NCBI GenBank assembly: GCA_963839925.1
Contig: CAWIWV010000001.1
Location: 992,001 to 1,056,000, forward strand
Direction of reading: 5' to 3'
DNA: 64,000 bases
Source: Bog-756 sp963839925
GTDB taxonomy: Bacteria; Actinomycetota; Acidimicrobiia; Acidimicrobiales; RAAP-2
Position 1 is the stretch's first letter, and each line of letters begins with the position of its first letter. The translations under genes and the position numbers were made by a program. This document shows positions 40,766-49,763 of this stretch, piece after piece. A model generated the notes under the pieces. It was not told the DNA's origin. It saw only the letters and a list, made by a program, of their open reading frames with translations, and ran no database searches.

Positions 40766-43123
40766 TCAGCTGACCGGAACGCCGGTCGTCAGCCGCTTGA
40801 TCAGCGCCTCGGTCTCGTCCCTGTCGAGGGGCGGGGCCAGCAGGAATCCCTGCCCCTGCATACAGCCAAGATCGACGAGCCGGTGGAGCTGGGACTGGTG
40901 CTCGATGCCTTCGGCGATGACTTGGAGCCCCAGGGTGTCTGCCAACCCGACGATGGCGGCCACCAGAGCCGAGCCGTCAGAGCTCGACCCGACCAGTGGG
41001 TCGACGAACGATTTGTCGATCTTGAGGATGTCCACCGGCAGGCGTTGCAGATGGCTGAGAGAGGAGTAGCCGGCCCCGAAGTCGTCGACGGCGATCCTGA
41101 TCCCCATCTCCCGCAACTCCGCCAGCGCGAGCACCGATCGATCCGGATCGTCCATGAGCACACTCTCGGTTATTTCGAGAATGAGCTGGCGCGGATCGAC
41201 GCCGCTCGCCGACAGGGCGTGCTCGACCTCGTCGGCCAGGTGGGGAGAGATCAGCTGTCGCTTCGAAAGGTTGACCGAGAGGCTGATCCTCTCCCCGGCG
41301 TCGGCGCACCACGCGCTGAGTTGCTCGCACGCTTCGACGAGCACCCAGCGTCCGAGGGGTGCGATGAAGCCGGTTTCCTCGGCGATCGGGATGAACCGAA
41401 GCGGGGCGACCTCGCCGAGGGTCGGGTGGCTCCAGCGAACCAGTGCTTCGAATCCCTGGAGTTGATTGTCCGAGAGAGAGATGATCGGTTGGTACTGCAG
41501 ATAGAACTCCGAGCGGCCCAATGCCCAGCGAAAGCCATTGGTGAGATCGAGCCGCTCGAGCATCTTGGCCCGCATCGAGCTCCGGAACACTTCGACGCAG
41601 TTCTTTCCCTTCTCCTTGGCTTCGTACATTGCGGCGTCCGCTTCGCTCAACAGCTGTTCCGTCGTCTTGTCGGCGTCGGCGTAGGCCACTCCGACACTGA
41701 TGGAGAGATCGACCTGATGTCCCTCGAAGTCCGGGGCGTTCTGGAGCACCGCGACGATCCGGTGGGCGAAGTCCACCGCGTCCTGCGGATCCTGCACGTC
41801 GACCATCAAGACCGCGAACTCGTCGCCCCCCAGCCGTGCGACGGTGTCCCCGGGGCGAACGATCGACGAGAGGAGTCGGCTGGCCCGGACCAGCACGTTG
41901 TCTCCGACCTTGTGCCCCAAGGTGTCGTTGACCGTCTTGAATCCGTCGAGGTCACCGAAGCACAGTGCCACCGACCGCCCCGATCGAGGCATCGAGGCGA
42001 GCGCGTGCTCGACCCGGTCGTGGAGCAGGGCGCGGTTGGCCAGCCCGGTCAGCTCGTCGTGGAAGGCAAGGTGGCGGAGGTCGGCCTCGAGCGCGTCGCG
42101 TTGGCGGTGTGAGGCTTCGAGCTCGTGGGCGTGCATCTCGATCTCGTCGGACTGACGGGTGATCCGTCCGATCATCCAGATCATCCGCAAGTAGATGAGT
42201 CCGAAGGCGGTGACGCACAGCGCGGACATGGCGACGACGTTCACCGACGTTCCGAGAGCGCTGCTCACCAGAAGGACGGTCGGTGGGATGGCCGCGGCGC
42301 AGGTGACGACCGGGGTCCGATGCGGGCTGGTCGGCTCGCGGCGATAGATGTTCGGCTTCGCCGTGGTCTCGCCGGCGACCACCTCGCCGACGGACGGGTG
42401 CAGTGCAGCTGCGGCGATGAGCGCGTAGGCAAGGACCAGCCCCGCGTTGCACAGATTCGCGTTCGTGCCCTGGCCTCGCTGCGCGAGGAAGGCGTGGCCG
42501 AAGTCGGTGGCGACCATCACCAGCAGTCCGCCGGCGAGGAGCCTGTGGAACGGCCGGCCGCCCCGCTGGAAGAGAAGCGCTTCGAAGACGGTGAAGACGA
42601 GCACGAGATCCATGGCCAGATAGGCGAGGAGGACGATCTTGCCGTCCCAGCTCAGCGAGCCGTTGTCGGCGTAGCGGTTGATGACGAGATCCCAAGAGAT
42701 CGCCAGCACCCCGAGGGTCACGATGGCCGCGTCGAGATAGTCCTCTCGCCGGACCGTGCGGTTCCGCGTCCTGCCCAACCGGCTCACCGCGAGGATCAGG
42801 AACAGGTAGCCCGCCAGATAGAGGGCGTTGGCAACGGTCGGGTGCTGGTGGCTCGCACGGAGTCCGAGGCCGGAGACGTTCTCGAGGGAGTCGCCACAGA
42901 CGAAGCCGAACATGCCGGCAGCGAGCAGGTACCAGCTCGTCCGGTCGTCCGGACGGTTGAGCCGGACCCCGATGAGGATGGCGGCAACCGCTGCCACGCC
43001 GATCGCCTGGGCCACGATGTCCTGGCTGGCCCGTCCGGAGAGCGCGAGGTATCCGGCGAAGGCGGCCAGCCCGACGACGAGCGCACCCTTCCACAAGTTC
43101 GTTCTCAGTGTGGGTACGGTCAC
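40766..43123 (-). CDS. Membrane GGDEF-EAL protein (c-di-GMP)
   Basis: About 785 residues. An N-terminal array of about 9-10 hydrophobic segments (from GALVVGLAAFAGYLALSG to TAFGLIYLRMIWMIG) acts as a membrane sensor region; a coiled segment (HAHELEASHRQRDALEAD) leads into GGDEF with RLGGDEFAVLMVD and an EAL domain starting LQYQPIISLSDNQLQGFEALVRW, with DDFGAGYSSL intact. It may make, break or both. GTG 43123 is chosen, as frames further upstream overlap the divergent gene. Upstream, a degenerate TCAA-N16-GCCGACAA recalls the sigma-28 motif of its GGDEF neighbours. Confidence 0.83.
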   Translation of the reverse strand: MTVPTLRTNLWKGALVVGLAAFAGYLALSGRASQDIVAQAIGVAAVAAILIGVRLNRPDDRTSWYLLAAGMFGFVCGDSLENVSGLGLRASHQHPTVANALYLAGYLFLILAVSRLGRTRNRTVRREDYLDAAIVTLGVLAISWDLVINRYADNGSLSWDGKIVLLAYLAMDLVLVFTVFEALLFQRGGRPFHRLLAGGLLVMVATDFGHAFLAQRGQGTNANLCNAGLVLAYALIAAAALHPSVGEVVAGETTAKPNIYRREPTSPHRTPVVTCAAAIPPTVLLVSSALGTSVNVVAMSALCVTAFGLIYLRMIWMIGRITRQSDEIEMHAHELEASHRQRDALEADLRHLAFHDELTGLANRALLHDRVEHALASMPRSGRSVALCFGDLDGFKTVNDTLGHKVGDNVLVRASRLLSSIVRPGDTVARLGGDEFAVLMVDVQDPQDAVDFAHRIVAVLQNAPDFEGHQVDLSISVGVAYADADKTTEQLLSEADAAMYEAKEKGKNCVEVFRSSMRAKMLERLDLTNGFRWALGRSEFYLQYQPIISLSDNQLQGFEALVRWSHPTLGEVAPLRFIPIAEETGFIAPLGRWVLVEACEQLSAWCADAGERISLSVNLSKRQLISPHLADEVEHALSASGVDPRQLILEITESVLMDDPDRSVLALAELREMGIRIAVDDFGAGYSSLSHLQRLPVDILKIDKSFVDPLVGSSSDGSALVAAIVGLADTLGLQVIAEGIEHQSQLHRLVDLGCMQGQGFLLAPPLDRDETEALIKRLTTGVPVS

Positions 43124-43222
43124 CGCCTGCTCGCTTCCCTCTGCCCTGTCACTCCCCCTGGTTGTCGGCACAATTCGGCGAAAAGTTGAGGCGAGGGAGG
43201 TGTTGGTTCGTTCCCGGCCCGC

Positions 43223-43228
43223 TACGGT
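43223..43228 (+). promoter_or_regulatory. -10 box TACGGT, leaderless-type
   Basis: TACGGT ends 9 bases before the ATG at 43238, with an in-frame GTG at 43229 directly behind it. Confidence 0.45.
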
Positions 43229-43237
43229 GTGCGATCG

Positions 43238-44059
43238 ATGCCCACGATCGTCGACAAGTCGAGGACGGTGGGCCTCCTTCGGAGCGAGTTCTCGGCGATC
43301 GACGAGCTCTGCGCCTCGCTGAGCTCCGACCAATGGAAGGTGGCGACCTGCCTTCCCGGCTGGTCGGTGCAAGACGTGGTCAGCCACATCGTGGGCACCG
43401 AGTCGATGCTCGCGGGGGTCCAGACCCCGAGCCCCGCCGAGGGTCCCAACCCCGACCACGTGAAGAATCCAGTGGCCGAAGTCAACGAGGCATGGGTGGC
43501 ATCGATGCGTCCGCTCAGCGGGGCAGAGCTGCTGTCGCGGTATGAGGAGATCACCGCCAAGCGCCTGCAGTCCCTGGAGGCCATGACCCAAGGGGACTTC
43601 GACGGGCCGTCGTGGACCCCTGCCGGCCCCGACGAGACCTACGGGCGATTCATGAGGATCCGCCATTTCGACTGTTTCATGCACGAGCAGGACATCCGCG
43701 GTCCGGTCGGCGCTCCGCTGCGCTCGGATCCCGCTGCGATCGAATCGTCACTCGAAGAGGTGGAGACCAGCCTGGGCTACATCGTCGGGCGACGAGCCTC
43801 GATGCCGGAAGGGTCCCGGGTGCAGATCGACCTCACCGGTCCGGTGGAACGTTCGTACCTGGTCCTGGTCGAGGGTCGGGCTCGTCAGGTGGATTCGTTC
43901 GATGCTCCGCCGACGGTGGGGATCGAGCTGCCGGCGATGCTCTTTCTCAGGCTCGCCGGAGGAAGGTCTGACGCCAACCCGGGTCCGGACGAGATCCGCA
44001 CCAGCGGAGACCGCGCGCTGGCGGAGCAGCTGGCGTCCAACCTGGCCTTCACCATCTGA
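43238..44059 (+). CDS. Maleylpyruvate isomerase-family mycothiol-dependent protein
   Basis: About 273 residues. N-terminal MDMPI helical bundle with CLPGWSVQDVVSHIVGTESMLAG (metal histidine), RHFDCFMHEQDIRGPVG (second histidine and acidic ligand), and a C-terminal SCP2-like domain (GSRVQIDLTGPVERSYLVLVEGRARQVD, LRLAGGRSDANPGPDEIRTSGD). This two-domain arrangement is typical of mycothiol-dependent isomerases or transferases. Reaction unknown. The second such protein in the window. Start ATG 43238 is chosen from the leaderless box spacing. Confidence 0.82.
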   Translation: MPTIVDKSRTVGLLRSEFSAIDELCASLSSDQWKVATCLPGWSVQDVVSHIVGTESMLAGVQTPSPAEGPNPDHVKNPVAEVNEAWVASMRPLSGAELLSRYEEITAKRLQSLEAMTQGDFDGPSWTPAGPDETYGRFMRIRHFDCFMHEQDIRGPVGAPLRSDPAAIESSLEEVETSLGYIVGRRASMPEGSRVQIDLTGPVERSYLVLVEGRARQVDSFDAPPTVGIELPAMLFLRLAGGRSDANPGPDEIRTSGDRALAEQLASNLAFTI

Positions 44060-44106
44060 TCCTGCGCTTTCTCGTGCTGCGCGCCCGATCGGGCCACAAC
44101 CCGGCG

Positions 44107-44134
44107 TAAAGGACCCCTGCCCGCCGGTCGATAA
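44107..44134 (+). promoter_or_regulatory. Sigma-28 (FliA/WhiG)-type promoter
   Basis: TAAA (44107-44110), a 16-base spacer, then GTCGATAA (44127-44134) and CC, 8 bases before the ATG at 44143. It differs at one base from the GCCGATAA consensus. It shares TAAAGGA and CGATAACC with the promoter of the GGDEF gene at 24.7 kb. Confidence 0.55.
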
Positions 44135-44142
44135 CCAACCGC

Positions 44143-46050
44143 ATGGCAGGGGAGGGGATCGCTGAGGATCGGATCCGGCTCGGTGTCGCGCTCCAGGCGA
44201 GGGCGGACGAGGTCGGTGAGCTGGTCGACCAGAGGTTCGCCGAGGACCTCTACGGTCAAGCCTTCTCGACGGCCCGCCTGGCGACCTTCCTCATCGGGCG
44301 ATGGCTGGCTACCGACGAAGTGGCTTCGGCCGAGGACGAGGCGGTCATCGCCCGTCAAGGGGAGCAGGCCATCCTCGAGAACGCGTCGCTGGCAAGTGTC
44401 GCCAAGGCCTACCTCGCATGGCGCGGGTGCACCATCGCGATCCTGACCGAGGAGGCCCACTCGCTCGGGGTCGACGACGGGTTGCTGGCCATGGCTTGTG
44501 ACGTCGTCCGCCTGAGCTGTGACGGCAGTCTCGTCCGAGTGGTCCGTCAGTTCGACGAGACCCGTCGAATGCTCCAGCGCCATCTCGACGAGAAGCAACG
44601 GTCGCTCACCCATCAGGCACTGCACGATCAGTTGACCGGGCTGCCCAATCGGTCCCTGCTCATCGACCGCTTGGAGCGAACGGCCGCTTCGTTCGAACGC
44701 TCGGGGACCGGCGCGATGCTCCTCTATCTGGACCTCGACAACTTCAAGGCGATCAACGATCGGTTCGGGCACGCCGCAGGGGACTGCCTGCTCGTCGCGG
44801 TGGCCGATCGCCTCCAGCAGTTGACCCGGAAATCCGACACGGTGGCCCGGCTCGGAGGCGATGAGTTCGTGATTCTGGCCGACGGCCTCGATGGGCCCGA
44901 GGTCGCCGCTCGATCGCTGGCCGAACGCATTCACCTTTCGATGGGAGCACCGGTGGTGATGGGCGACCGCAACCTCTACACCTCGGTGAGCATCGGCATC
45001 GCCGCGGTCAGCCCGAACGACCATCCCGAGGTCAACCTGGCCAGAGCAGACGCAGCCATGTACCAGGCCAAACGGGGAGGGCCGGCGCGCTCGGAGTACT
45101 ACAACCCGTCGATCGGAGAAAACAGCCGTCGCCGAAGCCACTTGGTCCACGAACTGCACTCGGCGCACCGCCTGGGTCAGCTCTCCATCCAGTACCAACC
45201 GATCTTCCGGTTGCGACCTGCCGTGCGGGGCATCGGACGCGACGCCGGAGCGCTCTCGGAGCTGTCGGTGAGACCGGAGATCGTCGGGGCGGAGGCCCTC
45301 TTGCGGTGGGAACATCCCGAGCTCGGCTGGGTCTCGCCGGCCGAATTCGTCCCACTTCTCGAACGCAGCCGCGAGATCGTGCCGGTCGGCCGGTGGGTGC
45401 TCGAGGAATCGGTCGCCCAGTGCCGCGCCTGGAAACAGCAGAGCGGTTGCGATCTGGCCGTCTCGGTCAATGCGTCGGCATTCCAGCTGCAAGATCCTTC
45501 GTTCGCAGTCGATGTCCAACGGGCCCTGACCGACTCCGGACTCGCACCGGGGTCTTTGGTTCTCGAGGTGACCGAGTCGGTCCTCGTCGCGGACATCCAC
45601 CGGGTCGGTGCCACCATGCAGAGGCTGCGCGACGTGGGCGTGCACGTGGCCCTTGACGACTTCGGAACCGGCTACTCCTCCCTCCGGTACCTGCGGGGGC
45701 TGCCGATCGATCGACTGAAGGTCGACCGGAGCTTCGTGACCGGGCTCGGCACCCCGGAGCAGGAGCCCACCATCATCTCGGCCGTGGTCGATCTCGCCCA
45801 CAAGCTCGAGTTGTTGGTGGTGGCAGAGGGAGTGGAGACGGCCAGGGAGCTCGAGTGTGTCGCGGACATCGGATGCGACGAGGCACAAGGATTCCTGCTG
45901 GCAAAGCCCGGGCCGCCCGAGGCGGTCTTCGAACATCTCCCCAAGCTGCAGAGGGGTTCGTCGAAACGGATGGTCTCGCCGAACGGACTGGACCCGTCGG
46001 TCACGCGTCGGCTGGAACAGCCTGTTGGCCGTCCATCATGTCCGACATGA
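44143..46050 (+). CDS. Cytoplasmic GGDEF-EAL protein with unassigned N-terminal domain
   Basis: 635 residues without membrane helices. Residues about 1-145 are helical (ARADEVGELVDQRFAEDL, FLIGRWLATDEVASAEDE, GGCTIAILTEE-type helix) and match no domain I know; RsbR- or globin-like sensors are options. GGDEF follows with LYLDLDNFKAINDRFGHAAGD and RLGGDEFVILADG, then EAL with IQYQPIFRLRP, AEALLRWEHP and DDFGTGYSSLRYL. Both domains keep their key residues. A sigma-28-type promoter precedes it. The last 50 bases overlap the convergent PLP-enzyme gene, and the tail is likely variable. Confidence 0.86.
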   Translation: MAGEGIAEDRIRLGVALQARADEVGELVDQRFAEDLYGQAFSTARLATFLIGRWLATDEVASAEDEAVIARQGEQAILENASLASVAKAYLAWRGCTIAILTEEAHSLGVDDGLLAMACDVVRLSCDGSLVRVVRQFDETRRMLQRHLDEKQRSLTHQALHDQLTGLPNRSLLIDRLERTAASFERSGTGAMLLYLDLDNFKAINDRFGHAAGDCLLVAVADRLQQLTRKSDTVARLGGDEFVILADGLDGPEVAARSLAERIHLSMGAPVVMGDRNLYTSVSIGIAAVSPNDHPEVNLARADAAMYQAKRGGPARSEYYNPSIGENSRRRSHLVHELHSAHRLGQLSIQYQPIFRLRPAVRGIGRDAGALSELSVRPEIVGAEALLRWEHPELGWVSPAEFVPLLERSREIVPVGRWVLEESVAQCRAWKQQSGCDLAVSVNASAFQLQDPSFAVDVQRALTDSGLAPGSLVLEVTESVLVADIHRVGATMQRLRDVGVHVALDDFGTGYSSLRYLRGLPIDRLKVDRSFVTGLGTPEQEPTIISAVVDLAHKLELLVVAEGVETARELECVADIGCDEAQGFLLAKPGPPEAVFEHLPKLQRGSSKRMVSPNGLDPSVTRRLEQPVGRPSCPT

Positions 46051-47392
46051 CCACTTTGATGAATTCGTCCGCCTCGTCGGTCATCCCTCCGATCACCCCT
46101 CCATAGATCGCACCTGACTGGGGGGCCTCGTCGGCGTGCTCGTGCGCGTACTTCACCGCCTCGGCGAGATCGGTTGCGAACATGTCGGCCACTCCCGGTT
46201 GGGTTTGGGGGCGGGTGACTGCCATGTGCAGCACGTTGGGGTACTGCTGGCCGTTGAAACGCCATCCCCGTTCACGCATGAAATCGTTCACGTGGTAGAT
46301 GTCGAACTGATCGGAGGTGAAGCTGAACAGGAAGGTGGGCATGCCCATGATCGTGAGCTCGGGGTGCGATCGGACCGAGTCGGCCATGGCTGTGGCCGTC
46401 TCGAAGATGTCCTTCGCGTAGGAGCGGTATCCCTCCCGCCCCAACTGGACCATGGACGCCCAGGTGGCGGCGAGAAGACCCCCCGACCGCGAGCCCTCCA
46501 TCCCCGGGGAGCAGTACTTCCCGCCACTCCAGTCGGTGCGGAAGAAGTACTGGGCGTTGCGGAGCGCCTTCTCCCGAAAGGTGAGGACCGACGTTCCCTT
46601 GAACGCGTACCCGTACTTGTGGGTGTCGGCGGACATGGAGGTCACCCCTGGGACGCGATAGTCGAACACCGGGATGTCGTAGCCGAGCTCCTGACCGAAG
46701 GGGAGGATGAAACCGCCGAGGCAGCTGTCGACGTGGAGCCCGACGCCGCGGTCGAGTGCGAGGTCGGAGAGTGCGCTGATCGGATCGATGGTCCCGTAGC
46801 CGTAGTTACAGGCTGATCCGATGAGCGCAACGGTCGAGGCGTCGATGTTGCGGCCGACCCATTCGACGTCGACCTGGGTGGAGACCGGATCGACGGGGGC
46901 AGTCCTGACCTCGATCCCGAAGAGGTGGCAGGCCTTGTCGAAGGCGGGGTGGGCCGTCTCCGGCTTGATCACGTTCGGTTGACGGATGCCCCGGTGACTC
47001 GCCGCGTGGTCACGGTAGGCGAGCATCGCGTGGCAGATGCTTCCGGTCCCGCCGGTGGCGACCAGGCCGACGGGGGCTTCCTCGGAGACAGCCTCGCCAT
47101 GGAGGAGGTCGAGGGTCATCGCGATGATCTCGGCCTCGAACTTGGTGGCGCTCGGACAGATATCCCGCTGGAGCACGTTCACGTGCCCGAAGAGACCGAA
47201 CGCTTCGTTCAAGAAGTGGTAATGATCGTGATCTCCGCAGTACATGGTCCCTGAGCACTTGCCGGACTCCCAGGCCGCGTCCTCTTCGGTCGCCATGGTG
47301 CGCAGCGCGTCGAGGATCTCCGAGCGAGGGGTGCCCTGCTCGGGGAGGGTTCGGTGGACGGGGAAGCGACCTTCGTAGGGAAAGGTGCTCAT
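46001..47392 (-). CDS. PLP-dependent decarboxylase/lyase (group II, sphingosine-phosphate-lyase-like)
   Basis: 463 residues. The PLP lysine is in MSADTHKYGYAFKG, the cofactor-ring aspartate in LHVDSCLGGFILPFG, and VATGGTGSICHAMLAYRDH is the phosphate-binding region. The N-terminus EDAAWESGKCSGTMYCGDHDHYHFLNEAFG resembles sphingosine-1-phosphate lyase and glutamate-decarboxylase-like enzymes. It may decarboxylate an amino acid or cleave a phospho-amine. Shine-Dalgarno AAGGAGGCAGCACC precedes ATG 47392. Its end overlaps the convergent GGDEF-EAL gene by 50 bases. Confidence 0.85.
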   Translation of the reverse strand: MSTFPYEGRFPVHRTLPEQGTPRSEILDALRTMATEEDAAWESGKCSGTMYCGDHDHYHFLNEAFGLFGHVNVLQRDICPSATKFEAEIIAMTLDLLHGEAVSEEAPVGLVATGGTGSICHAMLAYRDHAASHRGIRQPNVIKPETAHPAFDKACHLFGIEVRTAPVDPVSTQVDVEWVGRNIDASTVALIGSACNYGYGTIDPISALSDLALDRGVGLHVDSCLGGFILPFGQELGYDIPVFDYRVPGVTSMSADTHKYGYAFKGTSVLTFREKALRNAQYFFRTDWSGGKYCSPGMEGSRSGGLLAATWASMVQLGREGYRSYAKDIFETATAMADSVRSHPELTIMGMPTFLFSFTSDQFDIYHVNDFMRERGWRFNGQQYPNVLHMAVTRPQTQPGVADMFATDLAEAVKYAHEHADEAPQSGAIYGGVIGGMTDEADEFIKVVMSDMMDGQQAVPADA

Positions 47393-47453
47393 GGTGCTGC
47401 CTCCTTGGCTGGTGTCAGGTTCACCAGCCTCCATGTTGGCAGCTCGTCGGGGC

Positions 47454-48698
47454 CTATGGCTCCCGGCCGACGGGCATCAGGTCGTCGGCACCCCACTGGT
47501 CGAGGAGGTTGAGTTGCACATGGTTGCCCGTGGCCTCGACGATCCGGTTGCCTCCGATGAAGATCGCGGTGTGGTAAACGCTCGTCCAAGCCGCATGGTC
47601 GGTGCCCCAGAACACGAGATCACCGGCGCGGAGGTTGCCGTACGAAACGGCCGTTCCGGCCGTTTCGTACTGATCGTCGGCGACTCGGGCGAACCCGACG
47701 TCGGCGCCGTGCTCCCACGAGGCGAGGGCGAGCCCCGAGCAGTCGTAGCCGACCGGGCCGTTCCCGCCCCAGATGTACGGCTTGCCGAGTTGCTGGAGCG
47801 CGAAGGTCACCGCGCGGTCGCCGGCGGTGGTGGGGTTGAATATGAGCGCGGGAGGCGCGAGCGACTGCGAGGGTGCATCACCGAAGGGGGTGGACGTGCC
47901 GTCTTGCTGGACGATCCAGTAGCCCTGCTCCGACGAGGTGGGGACCAGCCGCTCGACCGGATCCCCGGCTCGGCCGGCGGTCGACCCGTAGAAACGGGTG
48001 TCTCCGAATGCGAACACCCCGCCGTCGGAGGCGACCAGCCAGTAGCCCTTTCCGTCTGAAGTACGGGCCATGCCGGCGATCGGTTGATTGAGATGGATAC
48101 CGCCGGTCGAACCGTAGAAGTGGGCGTCCCCGAAGGAGAAGATCCCACCGTCGGAGGCGACCAGCCAGTAGCCCTTGCCGTCGGGGGTGTGGGCCATTCC
48201 CACGATGGGCTTGTTGAGGGTGATGGCTCCTGTCGAACCGTAGAAGTGAGCGTCCCCGAAGGAGAAGATCCCACCGTCGGAGGCGACCAGCCAGTAACCG
48301 CGCTGGTCGGGCGTCGGGCTCATGCCCACGATCGGCCGGTTGAGGGGCAAGCTTCCGGTCGATCCGAAGAAGCGGGCCGCGCCGTAGGCGAACACCCCGC
48401 CGTCGGAGGCCACCATCCAGTAGCCACGCTCCGCCCACGACGGGAACATGGCCACGATGGGTGCCTTGAGGGGACCGCTCGGGTGCCCGAAGTTCGGCGT
48501 ACCGAAGGGATACAGGTTGCCTGCCGGAGTGGCGAGCCAGAAATTGCTGGTGGTTTCCGTAGCCGCCCGAGCAGCACTCGCACCGGCCTGACCCGTATCC
48601 GTCCCTATCGGCACCATCACACCCGCGACGGTCGCCAGCATCAGCCCGGCGAGCACCCCCGCGTAGAAGCGGCCGGCGCGTCTCCTTCGTTGCCCCAT
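47454..48698 (-). CDS. NlpC/P60 endopeptidase with GYW-ASDGG repeats
   Basis: 414 residues. A signal-type N-terminus (FYAGVLAGLMLATVAGVMVP), then a degenerate unit and four 42-residue repeats at about 92-258 (GYWLVASDGGIFSFGDAHFY, GSTG-LN-PIVGM), probably a beta-propeller that binds wall glycans or partners. The C-terminal NlpC/P60 domain begins near 285, with QLGKPYIWGGNGPVGYDCSGLALASW (catalytic cysteine about 320), the histidine in VYHTAIFIGG, and GDLVFWG. It should cut peptidoglycan peptides outside the cell. I associate this pairing with Acidimicrobiia. Confidence 0.88.
   Translation of the reverse strand: MGQRRRRAGRFYAGVLAGLMLATVAGVMVPIGTDTGQAGASAARAATETTSNFWLATPAGNLYPFGTPNFGHPSGPLKAPIVAMFPSWAERGYWMVASDGGVFAYGAARFFGSTGSLPLNRPIVGMSPTPDQRGYWLVASDGGIFSFGDAHFYGSTGAITLNKPIVGMAHTPDGKGYWLVASDGGIFSFGDAHFYGSTGGIHLNQPIAGMARTSDGKGYWLVASDGGVFAFGDTRFYGSTAGRAGDPVERLVPTSSEQGYWIVQQDGTSTPFGDAPSQSLAPPALIFNPTTAGDRAVTFALQQLGKPYIWGGNGPVGYDCSGLALASWEHGADVGFARVADDQYETAGTAVSYGNLRAGDLVFWGTDHAAWTSVYHTAIFIGGNRIVEATGNHVQLNLLDQWGADDLMPVGREP
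47925..48425. repeat. In-gene tandem repeats of 126 bases
   Basis: Four units encode the 42-residue repeats of the NlpC/P60 protein. Two neighbouring units (around 48120-48300) are nearly identical for over 80 bases, which suggests recent duplication or gene conversion and possible repeat-number change between strains. Confidence 0.75.
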
Positions 48699-48840
48699 GT
48701 CCGAGAACCCCTTGCCCTGTGTTCGTCGTCCAGTCCGCGGTTTTCCACCCGGATGTCGCAGGTATCGGCGCGATCGGGCCGTGGGTTGAGAAGTTTTTGC
48801 AAATCCCCGGACCAGCTCACCCGATCGTGGACCCGGGATC

Positions 48841-48846
48841 TACGGT
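48841..48846 (+). promoter_or_regulatory. -10 box TACGGT, leaderless-type
   Basis: TACGGT ends 6 bases before the ATG at 48853 of the esterase gene. Confidence 0.5.
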
Positions 48847-48852
48847 AGGACG

Positions 48853-49758
48853 ATGAGCCACACAGGAGTCGAGTCGGTCCGAACGATGATGGAGGTGTCG
48901 GGCATGTCGTCGATGTCGATCGACGAACAGCGAGCGATGCTCAACGACCCGGCATCGGAGGCGGCCGCTCCTGATGGGGTGACCGTAGAGTCGGTCACCG
49001 TCGGAGGACGCCCGGCAGAGCGGATCACCGCTTCGGGGGCCGCGCCCGAGGGCGTGATCCTCTACCTGCATGGCGGCGGGTACTGCATCGGTTCGATCGG
49101 CAGTCACCGGGGGGTCGCGGGTCGCTTGGCCCTCGCCTCGGGATGTCAGGTGGTCACGCTCGACTACCGACTCGCCCCGGAGCACCCGTTTCCGGCGGCG
49201 GTGGAGGATGCGACCGCTGCCTACCGTGAGCTGCTCGCGGCCGGGACCAGCCCCTCCAAAATGGCCATCGCCGGTGATTCGGCGGGCGGTGGCCTCACCA
49301 TCTCGTCCCTCTTGGCGCTTCGGGCCGAGGGAACACCGTTGCCGGCAGCCGCGGTGTGTCTCTCCCCGTGGCTGGATCTGACCCAGTCGTCACCCGCCTA
49401 CGATCGCCTCGGGGATGCCGATCCGATGGTCTCCAAGGACGGTCTCGACCTGCTGGCCGATGCCTATGTCGGAGCCGGCGACCGGCGAACGGAGCTGATC
49501 TCGCCGCTGTTCGCCGAGGACCTGGGCGGCCTCCCTCCCGTGATGATCGAAGTCGGGACCGCCGAGGTGCTGCTCGACGACTCCGTGCAGTTCGCCGAAC
49601 GCCTCCGAGCTGCAGGAGGGGAGGTCATCCTCACCGTGTGGCCCGAGATGATCCACGTGTTCCAGATGTTCGGGGAACTGCTGGAACCCGAAGCCGACCA
49701 GAGCATCGCGTCGGTGGGAGCCTTCCTCTCCGAACGGCTGCGCGCCTCAGCCGAGTAG
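48853..49758 (+). CDS. Alpha/beta hydrolase, HSL-type esterase/lipase
   Basis: 301 residues. The oxyanion motif GVILYLHGGGYCIGS and nucleophile GDSAGGGLTIS are the hormone-sensitive-lipase hallmark; LDYRLAPEHPFPAAVEDA, VCLSPWLDLT and the acidic/His residues in MIEVGTAEVLLDDS and MIHVFQMFGELLPE-like end follow. It hydrolyses short or medium acyl esters. The ATG is 6 bases after TACGGT. Convergent with the SDR gene, 5 bases apart. It has no signal peptide, so it acts in the cytoplasm. Confidence 0.9.
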   Translation: MSHTGVESVRTMMEVSGMSSMSIDEQRAMLNDPASEAAAPDGVTVESVTVGGRPAERITASGAAPEGVILYLHGGGYCIGSIGSHRGVAGRLALASGCQVVTLDYRLAPEHPFPAAVEDATAAYRELLAAGTSPSKMAIAGDSAGGGLTISSLLALRAEGTPLPAAAVCLSPWLDLTQSSPAYDRLGDADPMVSKDGLDLLADAYVGAGDRRTELISPLFAEDLGGLPPVMIEVGTAEVLLDDSVQFAERLRAAGGEVILTVWPEMIHVFQMFGELLEPEADQSIASVGAFLSERLRASAE

Positions 49759-49763
49759 CAGAC

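Noticed and set aside
41965..43189. Long plus-strand frames opposite the GGDEF-EAL gene
   Set aside because: Antisense shadows; the minus strand encodes intact GGDEF and EAL motifs.
47925..48425. Tandem repeats taken as a CRISPR-like array
   Set aside because: Units are 126 bases, in frame, and encode the 42-residue protein repeat; no spacers are present.
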